64,000 bases of DNA from Prevotella koreensis (GTDB taxonomy: Bacteria > Bacteroidota > Bacteroidia > Bacteroidales > Bacteroidaceae). Every line of letters begins with the position of its first letter. The first letter of the stretch is position 1. The position numbers and the translations under genes are program-made. The notes under the pieces are model-generated. The model was not told where the DNA came from and did not search any database. It saw nothing but the letters and a program-made list of their open reading frames with translations. The stretch is taken from the NCBI RefSeq assembly GCF_003977605.1, contig NZ_RYYU01000001.1:2544600-2608599 (forward strand), read 5' to 3'. Shown in pieces: positions 43,679 through 53,579 of this stretch.

Positions 43679-45154
43679 ATGATAGAAGTAAACAACGTAT
43701 CGAAGCATTTCGGCAAGGTGAGAGCATTGCACGATGTGTCTTTCAGTGTGAAGAAAGGCGAAATCTTCGGACTTATAGGGCCGGATGGAGCCGGTAAGAC
43801 CACACTTTTTCGTATTCTTGCCACGCTGCTTCTACCCGATGCTGCCGACAAAACCGGGGCAAAGAAAGGAACATGCGTTGTTTGTGGTTTCAACACCGAG
43901 AAACAGATGTCGGAGATACGCCGCCGTATTGGCTATATGCCTGGGAGGTTCTCGCTGTATCAGGATTTGTCGGTCGAAGAGAACTTGGAATTTTTTGCTA
44001 CGCTTTTCGGTACCACGGTAGAATCCGGATATGAAGGTATAAAGGATATTTACAGCCATATAGAGCCTTTCAGAAAGCGCAGGGCAGGCAAGTTGTCGGG
44101 CGGCATGAAACAGAAACTTGCACTCTCTTGTGCCCTTGTGCATAGTCCTGACGTGCTTTTGCTTGACGAACCAACGACCGGTGTCGATCCCGTGAGTCGC
44201 AAGGACTTGTGGGAAATGATAGATCATCTCAAGGAACGTGGTATCACGGTCGTTGCTGCAACACCCTATATAGACGAGATAAGACATTGTGACCGAGTGG
44301 CTTTCATGTATGAAGGCGAAGTGAAAGGTATCGGAACCCCTGATGAAATACTCATCAATTTCAGAAATATCTTTACTCCCGATACCGATAATGATGAATC
44401 GATTGTGCGCTCTACGCAGCAAGAAGATGTGATAGTGGTAGAAAATCTCGTGAAATCTTTTGGTGATTTTCGTGCGGTTAATAACATCTCTTTCAGAGTT
44501 ATTCGTGGCGAAATATTCGGTTTTCTTGGTGCCAATGGTGCCGGAAAGACTACTGCGATGCGCATATTGAGTGGATTGAGTCAGCCAACATCGGGACGAG
44601 CGAGTGTTGCCGGGTTTGACTGTGCGACAGAGTATGAGCAGATAAAGAGACACATCGGATATATGAGCCAGAAGTTCTCGCTCTATGAAGACATGACGGT
44701 TTCGGAGAATATACGTCTTTTCGGAGGAATATATGGTATGAATGCGGAGCAGATAAGGAAGAAAAGCGATGCTTTGTTGACTCGTCTCGGATTGACTGAA
44801 CATAAGGATTCTCTTGTTGGTTCGTTGCCGTTGGGTTGGAAACAGAAGCTGGCTTTCTCTGTCAGTATCATACATGAGCCGGAGGTTGTGTTTCTCGATG
44901 AGCCTACAGGTGGTGTCGATCCGGCAACACGTCGGCAGTTTTGGCAACTCATTTACGAGGCGGCGAGGCAAGGAATAACGGTTTTTGTGACAACTCATTA
45001 CATGGATGAGGCCGAATATTGCGACCGTATATCGATAATGGTGGATGGTGAAGTGAGAGCATTAGGTTCTCCGAAAGAGTTGATAAATCGTTTTGCCCAG
45101 CCTGATATGGATCACGTTTTCACTTATTTGGCACGACAAGCGAAGAGAGAGTAA
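43679..45154 (+). CDS. Fused double ATP-binding protein of an ABC-2 exporter
   Basis: A 491-residue protein with two complete nucleotide-binding domains in tandem. Domain 1 (about 1-235): Walker A GPDGAGKTT, signature LSGGMKQKLALS, Walker B VLLLDEPTTGVD. Domain 2 (about 245-491): Walker A GANGAGKTT, degenerate signature LPLGWKQKLAFS, Walker B VVFLDEPTGGVD and TTHYMDEAEYCDR. The normal H-loop histidine is present in domain 2, but domain 1 reads AATPYIDEI, where the histidine is Pro, so its ATPase may be impaired. The layout equals YbhF/RbbA-type drug exporters. Two ABC-2 permeases follow. Confidence 0.93.
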   Translation: MIEVNNVSKHFGKVRALHDVSFSVKKGEIFGLIGPDGAGKTTLFRILATLLLPDAADKTGAKKGTCVVCGFNTEKQMSEIRRRIGYMPGRFSLYQDLSVEENLEFFATLFGTTVESGYEGIKDIYSHIEPFRKRRAGKLSGGMKQKLALSCALVHSPDVLLLDEPTTGVDPVSRKDLWEMIDHLKERGITVVAATPYIDEIRHCDRVAFMYEGEVKGIGTPDEILINFRNIFTPDTDNDESIVRSTQQEDVIVVENLVKSFGDFRAVNNISFRVIRGEIFGFLGANGAGKTTAMRILSGLSQPTSGRASVAGFDCATEYEQIKRHIGYMSQKFSLYEDMTVSENIRLFGGIYGMNAEQIRKKSDALLTRLGLTEHKDSLVGSLPLGWKQKLAFSVSIIHEPEVVFLDEPTGGVDPATRRQFWQLIYEAARQGITVFVTTHYMDEAEYCDRISIMVDGEVRALGSPKELINRFAQPDMDHVFTYLARQAKRE

Positions 45155-45195
45155 TATTTTATTTCGATGTTTTGGCATTTCATAAATATATTATT

Positions 45196-46260
45196 ATGAG
45201 GCAATTCATGTCATTCGTAATCAAGGAGTCGAAGCATATACTTCGTGACAGGCGTACGCTGATGATACTTTTCGGCATGCCGGTGGTTATGCTTCTGCTT
45301 TTCGGGTTTGCTATATCCACCGATGTAAAGAATGTGCGGATGGTTGTTGTCTCCTCATCCATTGACAATGGGACACAGAAAGTGATAGACCGTATCAATG
45401 CTTCGGAATATTTTACGGTGCAGTATTTTGTAGAAACGGTTGCAGAGGCAAAACTACTGATGCGTGACATGAGGGCAGATATGACATTGGTTTTCTCTGC
45501 CGGTTATGCCGACAATCCTTATTCGCATAGCATACAGATTCTTGTTGATGGAACAGACCCAAACACCGCACTGACACGCACGGCTTATGTGCAGCAGATT
45601 ATAACAAATGTGTCATCGCCACCGGTAGTCGCAAGAATGCTATATAATCCGCAGATGAAGTCTGCTTACAACTTCGTGCCCGGTATAATGGGAATGTTGC
45701 TGATGCTTATATGTGCCATGATGACCTCGGTAAGCATTGCAAGAGAGAAAGAACGTGGCACGATGGAGGTGCTTCTTGTCTCGCCGATGCGTCCGCTGAT
45801 GATAATCATAGCCAAGGCCGTACCTTATTTTCTACTCTCGATTTTTATTCTTGTTATAGTGTTGCTCATCAGTCGTTATGTGCTTGATGTGCCACTTGCA
45901 GGAAACATCATTTCAATATTCCTTGTGTCAATGCTTTACATTCTTCTCGCATTGTCATTGGGACTCCTCATCAGTGTGGTTGCCGGAAGTCAATTGGTGG
46001 CAATGCTCGTGTCGGGAATGTTGCTTCTCATGCCAAGCATATTGCTATCGGGTATGATTTATCCCGTAGAAAGTATGCCGGATATATTGCAATGGATTTC
46101 GTATGCAATGCCTGCCCGGTGGTTCATCTCTGCGATAAAGAAACTGATGATAATGGGCGTGTCGTGGCAAATGGCGATAAAAGAAATTGCCGTAATGAGT
46201 GTGATGACTGTGAGCATACTTGCCATAGCATTGGCAAAATTCAAGACACGGCTTGAATGA
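45196..46260 (+). CDS. ABC-2 type permease (first)
   Basis: A 354-residue inner membrane permease of the YbhS/YhhJ type. The start is at 45196 (MRQFMSFVIKESKHILRDRRTL); the frame to 45172 begins with TTG and is rejected. One N-terminal helix (about 25-42), a large periplasmic domain (about 45-170), then five helices from about 172 with the ABC-2 signature REKERGTMEVLLVSPMRP before helix 3. It pairs with the permease that follows. Confidence 0.9.
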   Translation: MRQFMSFVIKESKHILRDRRTLMILFGMPVVMLLLFGFAISTDVKNVRMVVVSSSIDNGTQKVIDRINASEYFTVQYFVETVAEAKLLMRDMRADMTLVFSAGYADNPYSHSIQILVDGTDPNTALTRTAYVQQIITNVSSPPVVARMLYNPQMKSAYNFVPGIMGMLLMLICAMMTSVSIAREKERGTMEVLLVSPMRPLMIIIAKAVPYFLLSIFILVIVLLISRYVLDVPLAGNIISIFLVSMLYILLALSLGLLISVVAGSQLVAMLVSGMLLLMPSILLSGMIYPVESMPDILQWISYAMPARWFISAIKKLMIMGVSWQMAIKEIAVMSVMTVSILAIALAKFKTRLE

Positions 46261-46286
46261 AAAGTCGTAAGATATAAAACTATGAT

Positions 46287-47390
46287 ATGTCTATGAGACT
46301 TATATGTTTGATACGGAAAGAGTTCATACAGATTCGCCGCAACGCATTTTTGCCACGAATGATATTGGCTTTTCCCATTGTGCTGATATGTGTTGCACCT
46401 TGGATAACGAATATGGAGGTGAAAAACATCAATGTGGTTTTGGTGGATAACGACCACAGTCAAACCTCATTGCGCCTTGATCATCGCATAGAGTATTCGG
46501 ATTATTTCAAGTTCTGCGGCATGGCATCATCATATCGGGAGGCTCATGAACGACTGGAAAAGAACGAGGTTGATGTCATTGCCGTGATACCGCAGCATTA
46601 CGAGCGTGACATTGTAAACGGAAGGATGCCTCAAGTGTTTATTGCAGCGAATAGTGTAAACGGAACAAAAGGAATGATGGGAGCCAATTATCTGACCCGG
46701 ATTGTTGCTAACGTACAATCAAGTGGTAACGTATGGACGAAAAATAATAGTTCTAAGTTTATCGTTGACAAAACACTTTATAACGTGCATCATGATTATA
46801 AACTATTCATGATACCGGCATTGATGGGTATTCTCATAGTAATGATGTGTGGGTTTATGCCCGCTCTGAACATTGTGGGCGAGAAAGAGGTAGGTACTAT
46901 AGAGCAAATCAACGTAACACCTGTGTCTAAGTGGGAATTTATTCTTGCCAAACTCGTTCCGTATTGGGTTATCGGCTTTTTTGTAATAAGCGTAAGTTTG
47001 TTGCTGGCATGGCTTGTATATGGTTTTGTTTCTGCCGGTAGTGTTCTGCTTATCTATCTTTCAGTGATGCTCCTTGCGCTTGTTTTCAGCGGTCTCGGCC
47101 TTGTTGTTTCCAATTATAGTGACCAGATGCAGCAGGCGATGTTCGTAATGTGGTTTATAATGGTATGTTGTATTCTGCTTAGTGGGTTGTTCACTCCGGT
47201 ACAGAGTATGCCCGAATGGGCGCAGATAATGACGAGAATCAATCCTATGCGTTATTTTATTGAGGCTATGCGCACGGTCTTTGTGCGCGGCGGAACATTC
47301 CGTAGTATTCAATCACAACTTGTCATGCTTGCAGTTATTGCCACGTTAATAAATATATGGGCAGTGAAAAGTTACAGGAAAAATCAATGA
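46287..47390 (+). CDS. ABC-2 type permease (second)
   Basis: A 367-residue permease, sister of the preceding one, with the same plan: IRKEFIQIRRNAFLPRMILAFPIVLICVAPW as the first helix, a periplasmic domain (about 45-170), then five helices with GEKEVGTIEQINVTPVSKWEFILAKLVPYW. It is the last gene of the operon. Together the two form the membrane path for the double ATPase. Such systems export drugs, dyes or bile-like compounds, but the substrate here is unknown. The alternative start is Met3. Confidence 0.9.
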   Translation: MSMRLICLIRKEFIQIRRNAFLPRMILAFPIVLICVAPWITNMEVKNINVVLVDNDHSQTSLRLDHRIEYSDYFKFCGMASSYREAHERLEKNEVDVIAVIPQHYERDIVNGRMPQVFIAANSVNGTKGMMGANYLTRIVANVQSSGNVWTKNNSSKFIVDKTLYNVHHDYKLFMIPALMGILIVMMCGFMPALNIVGEKEVGTIEQINVTPVSKWEFILAKLVPYWVIGFFVISVSLLLAWLVYGFVSAGSVLLIYLSVMLLALVFSGLGLVVSNYSDQMQQAMFVMWFIMVCCILLSGLFTPVQSMPEWAQIMTRINPMRYFIEAMRTVFVRGGTFRSIQSQLVMLAVIATLINIWAVKSYRKNQ

Positions 47391-47441
47391 TTTTTTATAT
47401 AAGTAATTAAATATAAATCGTTTAAATAAGACTAAGAAATA

Positions 47442-48851
47442 ATGAAAATGAAAAAACTCCTATTCTCTATTCTACTGTTTCTGTCAATTACGAGCACTGT
47501 TGATGGGCAGGAAATGTACTCGTATTCAATAGATAATCCTTCTGATGAGTTGTTGAAAAAGTCCGATAGCGGTCTTTTATCAAAGCAACAAGCGATTTTT
47601 GATATAGCGTCACTCGTTTTCAGTATCGGCGAAATACACCCTGATATGTTTTCAGTTTGCAAGCAAGGAGACTTCTTTAAAATGCTGAATGATATAGAAG
47701 AAAAACTCCCGGACTCATTGACAACACTGAAATTGTATCAACTTATACAACCATTGGTAGTGAAAATAGGTGATGGACATACGTCTTTGTTCTATCCTCT
47801 GAATGACGCGTTCAAGAAAGATACTCCACGAATTCCCCTTTCTTTCAGAGTAATGCCAAACAATGATATTACTGTTTTGTTCTCAATAGATGACAAAATT
47901 CCTGAAGGAGCACGGATTATTAAAATAAATGGGGTCTCTGATAGTCAGATGTTTGAAAAGATGCTTGACTATGTAAGTGGAGAGTCTATGGCTTACAAGA
48001 TGCAGAAAGTGCGTAATGGTTTTGCTGCTTTTTTCTTCATGCTCTACTCTGCCGATAGTTATAATATCGAGTATCTGAAGCCAGGGGAAAAGGAGTCGTG
48101 TCATATTACACTGACCCCATGCCCTAACCATGAACTGTTCGCATTGAAAAAGAAAAAGCAGAAGGAAAGCACAAAGGACGAAGAAAAAGAAATATATAGT
48201 TTCAGAATAATGCCGAAAGAGAATGTGGCAATAATGGATTTTCGGAGTTTTTCTGATGTAGAGAGAATGAAAGTCTTTGCTGATTCTATGTTTACGACAT
48301 TACGTAATAACAACATTACTAACTTGATAATAGATATTACGGAAAACGGAGGTGGTAATTCGCAGGTAGGAGATGTGCTGCTTCGTTATATTTCACCTAA
48401 ACCTTTCTCTCAGTTTGGAAAGTATTTGGTGAAGGTAACGCCAACCTCTCAAGCACTGATGAAGGAAAAAGTAAATATTGGTTGGTATTCCGGAGAAGTA
48501 CGAGATGATGAAATGAAAGTACCTCTGAGCAACAAGGAAAGGCATTTTAAAGGTAATGTTTATTTGTTGACGAGTAGCAATACGTTCTCTTCTGCGAGTT
48601 CTTTTGCTTGGACTTTCAAAGAGTTTGGTATGGGGACTGTCGTTGGAGAGGAAACCGGAGGAATGAATGTGTGTTTCGGTGACATACTTGAATATAAGTT
48701 GCCAATATCCGGTCTGAATGCTTTTGTGTCATATAAACGCTTCTGGCAGTATGGAGCAGACGAAAAGGATATTCATGGCACCATTCCGGATTACAAGGTC
48801 GCAAAGCACGAAGCATTGTCAAAGGCTATTTCACTTTGTACGAAACATTAA
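47442..48851 (+). CDS. S41 family peptidase
   Basis: A 469-residue exported protein with a signal peptide ending at TVDGQ (about 23). The central region (about 130-200) resembles a PDZ-like segment (GARIIKINGVSDSQMFEKMLDYV), followed by the S41 catalytic fold with NLIIDITENGGGNSQVGD (about 290), TSSNTFSSASSFAWTFKEFG with the nucleophile Ser (about 380) and VGEETGGMNV. A Lys/Glu-rich insert KKKKQKESTKDEEKE lies at about 238-252. Its role and substrate are unknown. It has no lipobox, unlike the S41 protein at 7169. Confidence 0.85.
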   Translation: MKMKKLLFSILLFLSITSTVDGQEMYSYSIDNPSDELLKKSDSGLLSKQQAIFDIASLVFSIGEIHPDMFSVCKQGDFFKMLNDIEEKLPDSLTTLKLYQLIQPLVVKIGDGHTSLFYPLNDAFKKDTPRIPLSFRVMPNNDITVLFSIDDKIPEGARIIKINGVSDSQMFEKMLDYVSGESMAYKMQKVRNGFAAFFFMLYSADSYNIEYLKPGEKESCHITLTPCPNHELFALKKKKQKESTKDEEKEIYSFRIMPKENVAIMDFRSFSDVERMKVFADSMFTTLRNNNITNLIIDITENGGGNSQVGDVLLRYISPKPFSQFGKYLVKVTPTSQALMKEKVNIGWYSGEVRDDEMKVPLSNKERHFKGNVYLLTSSNTFSSASSFAWTFKEFGMGTVVGEETGGMNVCFGDILEYKLPISGLNAFVSYKRFWQYGADEKDIHGTIPDYKVAKHEALSKAISLCTKH

Positions 48852-48916
48852 CGTGTTTGGCTCTATATTATTTTCGTTCGGTGCCAATAAACATACATTC
48901 TTATAATAAGGCATTT

Positions 48917-48946
48917 ATGGTGTGGATCTTTACAGATTCACACCAT
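48917..48946 (+). terminator. Probable terminator after the S41 gene
   Basis: The arms ATGGTGTGGATC and GATTCACACCAT pair over 12 bases (one G-U) around a six-base loop, followed by ATTGCTTTTAT. Confidence 0.6.
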
Positions 48947-49004
48947 ATTGCTTTTATAACGCGTTAAACTGCCCAACTCTTGCAGATATTATAAGGATTT
49001 TCAG

Positions 49005-49012
49005 TAACTTTG
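49005..49012 (+). promoter_or_regulatory. -7 box of the helicase-exonuclease gene
   Basis: TAACTTTG fits TAnnTTTG and lies 26 bases before the ATG at 49038, with no clear -33 match. Confidence 0.4.
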
Positions 49013-49037
49013 TGGGACGGAAACAATCGTGAAGGCA

Positions 49038-51677
49038 ATGGAAAGGAAACGATATGACGAAAGGCAGCGCGAGGTGATAGACGCACAGGAAGGCTATCAT
49101 CTTGTGTTGGCACCACCGGGATGTGGTAAGACAGAGGTGCTTGCCGAAAGAATAATACATGCACACGAACTTGGTGTTGATTATGGCGACATGCTCTGCC
49201 TGACATTCACAAACCGGGCATCACGCGGAATGCGCGAAAGAATAGAGCAGATGGCAGGCGATAGCGTGGATGAATTGTTTGTCGGAAACATTCATAAGTT
49301 CTGTTCGCAATTCCTGTTCGAGAACGAGGTGTTGCCTATGGATACATCGATACTTGACGAGGACGACAGTGTGAGCATAATTGCCGACTTCCTGCAACAG
49401 GACGATATTGCCGTGCAGGAAGATGCGAAAATGCGGCATCAATACTCAAAAATAATCAATCTGCAACACTTCATGCACCAATATACGAGCGGATATCCGC
49501 GCGAACTGACGGTGCATGGTGAGGAACTGAACGCACAGACACTGAAACATATATGCGCGATTCTGATGAAAGGATTCACGCGTGAAAGCATATCGGAATT
49601 ATATCGTAACATTGACGATTACGAACAACTGGCAGAACTGAATCGCAATGGTGAAGTGCAGAACTTCATACGCATGATGTCGGCGGCGCGGCATTACGAG
49701 AAATATAAACGGCAACACAACCTTGTGGACTTTGCCGACCTGCTGTTATATGCCTACGACACGCTAAAGCACGGATATTCGGGCAAACGATATGGATGGA
49801 TTCAGATAGACGAGGTGCAGGATTTGAGTCAGTTGCAACTTGAGATTATCGACCTCATAACCTCCCAACAATCGCCCACAGTGATGTGTCTTGGCGACAG
49901 TCAGCAGGCCATATATTCGTTCATGGGTGCGAAAAGCGAAACACTCAACTTGCTCGCGAGCCGCTGCACGATACACAACCTTTACACCAACTACCGCTCT
50001 CCGAAATATCTTCTTGATGTGTTCAACACCTACGGACACGAAATGTTGGGCATAGACAAACGTCTTTTGCCGCAGACAACGCATGCGATAGAGGCTAAGG
50101 CGGGCGACCTCCTGATAACATGCTCCGACAATAACATAGACGAACAGCAGGATGTGGCAGAACTGGTGAAACGCATCGGTGCTCGATTCCCTGACGAGAC
50201 TGTCGCCGTGGTTGTAAGTTACAACTCCGAAGCCGACGATATAAGCGCACGACTTGCCAATCTCGGTGTGAAACATTTCAAAGTGTCGGGGCGTGATCTC
50301 TTCTCCGAACCGGCCGTGAAACTGCCCATGGCGCATCTCAGTGTGGCAGCAGGCGATCACAATTTTCTTGCTTGGTCACGCATTGTGGCGGGTATAAACG
50401 CTGTCGGCTCAAATTCGGCGGCTCGCAGTTTCGTGCGCGACCTTGCCATAAACGGCATGACACCGGCCGACCTAATGCGCGATGACGGCATAACGTCATT
50501 ACAAGAATTTCTGCAAATATATGCTCATGATGACATTGTAGTGTTCGATACTGAGACAACGGGACTGTCGATAGAGGAAGACGATGTGGTGCAGATAGCA
50601 GCCGTAAAACTGCATCACGGAGAACTTGTGGTAGGCTCGGAACTGAATATCTTCATACGCACCGAGCGCGACATACCGCCTATGTTGGGCGATACGGTAA
50701 ACCCACTTGTGGAGGAATACCGCAATAACGACTTGCTCGAGCCGGAAGATGCAATGCGTATGTTTATGGAATATGCCTCCGGCTGTGTGTTGCTCGGCCA
50801 TAACGCCAAATATGATTATCATATCATGCACAACAACCTGCGCCACCGTTGTGGCATATCCGACTTTAAAGAACGTTTTCCGCGCTGTATTGACACGTTG
50901 CATATTGCGCGCATAATAAGTCCGCGACTGCGCAGTCATAAACTGAAAGACCTGATTGTGGAGTTTGGTCTTGAAGGAAAGAACTCTCACCTTGCCAATG
51001 ATGACATAATGGCAACAAAGAATCTGGCAGACTACTGTTTCCGTGAAGGTCAACAAAAGGCAGAGCGACAAGTGGATATTCCTCTGAAATATAGCAAGGC
51101 AGTGAAGCGTTTGCGCGAGACATATAAGCCTCTCTATGACCATGTTAACGGTATGCTTTACTCCATACAGGTATCAGACGAACCGGCATTGCTTGCCGAG
51201 TGGCGTTATGCCTATAATTATTTGCTCGCTGCCGAGCGTATTTCACCGGTTGATAAAATGCCATACGTGGAGCGTTATATTGCTGACGATGTGACAGGCG
51301 ATGACCGACGACCTTTGCATGTGCAGTTGGCCAATTTCATGAATGTGCTGAACACTCTGAAAGAAGCCGACCTCTGTGGCAGTCGCACGATGCGTGAGAA
51401 AGTGTTCGTTTCCACGGTTCATAAGGCGAAAGGACTTGAGTTTGACAATGTTATAGTGTATGGAGTGACCGATGGCAACTATCCCGGCTTCCATTCTCGC
51501 GACGATTTGCAGCGTCAGCAGGAAGAAATGCGCCGGCTCTATGTGGCTCTGTCGCGTGCCAAGCGTAGGCTTGTACTTACGTGGAGCAAAGAACGCATCA
51601 CACAGTGGGGCAGGGTGTTCCAACAAAATCTGTCCCCATTCGTGACATGTATCTCACATTTTTTCCGTCATTTGTAG
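49038..51677 (+). CDS. UvrD/Rep-type helicase with embedded DEDDh exonuclease
   Basis: An 879-residue superfamily 1 helicase. I start at the ATG 49038 (MERKRYDERQREVIDAQEG); a GTG at 49029 is also in frame. Motifs: Walker A LAPPGCGKTE (about 26), LTFTNRASRGMRERI, IDEVQDLSQLQ (II, about 256), SQQAIYSFMGA (III), NYRSPKYLL (IV). Then at about 500-665 a DnaQ-like 3'-5' exonuclease is inserted: VFDTETTG, HNAKYDYHIM and HLANDD carry all DEDDh residues. Helicase motifs return with STVHKAKGLEFDNVIVYG (V, about 792) and RRLYVALSRAKRRL (VI). Nuclease and helicase in one chain suggest a stand-alone DNA repair enzyme. Confidence 0.9.
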   Translation: MERKRYDERQREVIDAQEGYHLVLAPPGCGKTEVLAERIIHAHELGVDYGDMLCLTFTNRASRGMRERIEQMAGDSVDELFVGNIHKFCSQFLFENEVLPMDTSILDEDDSVSIIADFLQQDDIAVQEDAKMRHQYSKIINLQHFMHQYTSGYPRELTVHGEELNAQTLKHICAILMKGFTRESISELYRNIDDYEQLAELNRNGEVQNFIRMMSAARHYEKYKRQHNLVDFADLLLYAYDTLKHGYSGKRYGWIQIDEVQDLSQLQLEIIDLITSQQSPTVMCLGDSQQAIYSFMGAKSETLNLLASRCTIHNLYTNYRSPKYLLDVFNTYGHEMLGIDKRLLPQTTHAIEAKAGDLLITCSDNNIDEQQDVAELVKRIGARFPDETVAVVVSYNSEADDISARLANLGVKHFKVSGRDLFSEPAVKLPMAHLSVAAGDHNFLAWSRIVAGINAVGSNSAARSFVRDLAINGMTPADLMRDDGITSLQEFLQIYAHDDIVVFDTETTGLSIEEDDVVQIAAVKLHHGELVVGSELNIFIRTERDIPPMLGDTVNPLVEEYRNNDLLEPEDAMRMFMEYASGCVLLGHNAKYDYHIMHNNLRHRCGISDFKERFPRCIDTLHIARIISPRLRSHKLKDLIVEFGLEGKNSHLANDDIMATKNLADYCFREGQQKAERQVDIPLKYSKAVKRLRETYKPLYDHVNGMLYSIQVSDEPALLAEWRYAYNYLLAAERISPVDKMPYVERYIADDVTGDDRRPLHVQLANFMNVLNTLKEADLCGSRTMREKVFVSTVHKAKGLEFDNVIVYGVTDGNYPGFHSRDDLQRQQEEMRRLYVALSRAKRRLVLTWSKERITQWGRVFQQNLSPFVTCISHFFRHL

Positions 51678-51755
51678 TCTTGGTCATATTCTATTTATGA
51701 CAATATAAAAATCAATGGCATGGTATTTGCTGATGGTAAAATTGACGTAATAATT

Positions 51756-52970
51756 ATGGAATCGATAAAATCAATATTCAGAATAGGTACAGGGCCATCG
51801 AGCAGTCACACAATGGGACCGCATCGGGCAGCAAGAATATTCGGGGAGAGAAACCCGAAGGCTAAATCATTCGAGGTGACACTTTACGGTAGTTTGGCGG
51901 CAACCGGAAAGGGGCACATGACAGACATGGCAATAATCGACGTGCTCAGCACTATCGCTCCGGTGGAAATTTGTTGGAAACCGGACGTTGTGTTGCCTGT
52001 GCACACCAACGGAATGTTGTTCAAGGCAATGGATGAAAACGGCGCAACGACCGACGAGTGGACTGTTTATAGCGTGGGTGGAGGTGCTCTTTCGGAAGGT
52101 AAGGGGCAGAACGATTTGTTCTATGAGAAGCCAATATATGAACTTACCACGATAGCCGAAATACAGAAATGGTGCGAAAAGAACGGCCGTCACTTTTGGG
52201 AATATGTGGAAGCCTGTGAAGGAAGTGGCATTTGGGACTATCTTTCAGAAGTATGGAAGACCATGCAAGAGGCTGTGGAACGCGGACTTGAGAGTGAGGG
52301 AGCGTTGCCCGGCCCGCTTAATCTTTCTCGTAAGGCAGCCACATATTATATAAAGGCGCGTGCCTATAAACCGTCGTTGCAGTCGCGCGGAATGGTTTAT
52401 GCCTACGCACTCGCTGTGAGTGAGCAGAATGCAGGCATGGGAAAAATAGTTACCGCGCCAACTTGCGGCTCATGTGGAGTGGTTCCGGCCGTGTTGTATG
52501 CCATGTCGCGCCATCACGATTTCTCCGATACGAGAATATTGCGTGCCCTTGCCACTGCCGGACTGTTCGGAAACGTGGTGAAGTCAAACGCTTCAATCTC
52601 CGGAGCCGAAGTGGGTTGTCAGGGTGAAGTGGGCGTGGCGTGCGCAATGGCTTCTGCCGCAGCATGTCAGTTGTTCGGTGGAACACCCTCTCAGGTGGAG
52701 TATGCCGCAGAGATGGGACTCGAACATCATCTTGGAATGACGTGCGACCCGGTGTGCGGACTTGTCCAGATACCGTGCATCGAACGTAATGCCTTTGCCG
52801 CATGTCGTGCGCTTGATGCCCAACTATATGCCTCATTCAGCGATGGTAGGCACCGTGTGTCGTTCGACCGTGTGGTTGAAGTGATGAAGAAGACCGGACA
52901 TGACATTCCATCTCTATATAAGGAGACAAGTGAAGGAGGGCTCGCTCGTGGCTTCGAGTGGGAAGAATGA
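51756..52970 (+). CDS. sdaA: L-serine ammonia-lyase (serine dehydratase), iron-sulfur type
   Basis: A 404-residue single-chain enzyme that turns L-serine into pyruvate and ammonia using an oxygen-labile 4Fe-4S cluster. The start at 51756 (MESIKSIFRIGTGPSSSHTMGP) is the family start; an upstream ATG at 51720 adds 12 unlikely residues. The beta subunit-like N half has TGPSSSHTMGPHRAA, and the alpha half has PTCGSCGVVPAVL, EVGCQGEVGVACAMA and CDPVCGLVQIPCIERNAF, with the cluster cysteines. It follows the helicase on the same strand after 78 bases. Confidence 0.94.
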   Translation: MESIKSIFRIGTGPSSSHTMGPHRAARIFGERNPKAKSFEVTLYGSLAATGKGHMTDMAIIDVLSTIAPVEICWKPDVVLPVHTNGMLFKAMDENGATTDEWTVYSVGGGALSEGKGQNDLFYEKPIYELTTIAEIQKWCEKNGRHFWEYVEACEGSGIWDYLSEVWKTMQEAVERGLESEGALPGPLNLSRKAATYYIKARAYKPSLQSRGMVYAYALAVSEQNAGMGKIVTAPTCGSCGVVPAVLYAMSRHHDFSDTRILRALATAGLFGNVVKSNASISGAEVGCQGEVGVACAMASAAACQLFGGTPSQVEYAAEMGLEHHLGMTCDPVCGLVQIPCIERNAFAACRALDAQLYASFSDGRHRVSFDRVVEVMKKTGHDIPSLYKETSEGGLARGFEWEE

Positions 52971-53055
52971 CAACGATTCCGGCAAACGTATGATATTATA
53001 AACGGCATGCTTCGTGATAGTATGTTGAAGTCTAATAAAACAAAACAATAAAATT

Positions 53056-53460
53056 ATGGCAATTTCAGTAGCAAAGTATTTGGGCAATGCCCGCGTAGAA
53101 ACAACACATGTTGCATCAGGACAGAAGTTAGTAACAGATGCCGGTAAGGCATTCGGTGGTTATGGAGAATATCCAACGCCGGTTGATGTGCTTGGTCAGT
53201 CGCTTGCAAACTGTGCGCTCACCGTTATGGCACTCCGTGGATTGAAAGAGGGAATCGACCTCACAGGCAGTTATGCCGAAATCGGAGAGTTTGAGGAGAG
53301 CATGGAGACATTAAGCGTAACGAAACTTAACGTGGTGTTCCACATCAAGGGCGACTTTGACGAAAAGACTCGCAAGAAAATCGAAACATTCGCTCATAAG
53401 GCTTGTTTCGTTGGCAACACTCTCACAGCAGAGAAAAATTTCACCTTCATCTACGAGTAA
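53056..53460 (+). CDS. OsmC/Ohr family protein
   Basis: A 134-residue member of the OsmC superfamily, thiol peroxidases or related folds that detoxify organic hydroperoxides. Seen are DAGKAFGGYGEYPTPVDVLGQSLANCALTVMALRGL with the peroxidatic-type Cys in ANCALT (about 56), and a second cysteine in HKACFVGNTL (about 115). The usual Ohr motif is not complete, so the YhfA/OsmC-like group fits better. A structured terminator-like repeat follows at 53492. Confidence 0.85.
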   Translation: MAISVAKYLGNARVETTHVASGQKLVTDAGKAFGGYGEYPTPVDVLGQSLANCALTVMALRGLKEGIDLTGSYAEIGEFEESMETLSVTKLNVVFHIKGDFDEKTRKKIETFAHKACFVGNTLTAEKNFTFIYE

Positions 53461-53491
53461 TACATATACTCTCTGATTAGGGAAAACCAAG

Positions 53492-53551
53492 AAAGAGGTA
53501 GGTTTCGAGGTAGCAATAATAATGTTGCAAACCCTTGAAGTATGCCTCTTT
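53492..53551 (+). terminator. Complex hairpin after the OsmC gene
   Basis: The outer arms AAAGAGG (53492-53498) and CCTCTTT (53545-53551) close a region with an inner GCAA/TTGC helix, followed by TCCTTTTC. It is a likely terminator, 25 bases before the repeat array. Confidence 0.5.
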
Positions 53552-53579
53552 TCCTTTTCTAAAATATCGGAACGATTTG

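Noticed and set aside
43832..44998. A 388-codon minus-strand frame opposite the double ATPase
   Set aside because: The plus-strand gene has full Walker and signature motifs in both halves; the opposite frame has none and reflects codon bias.
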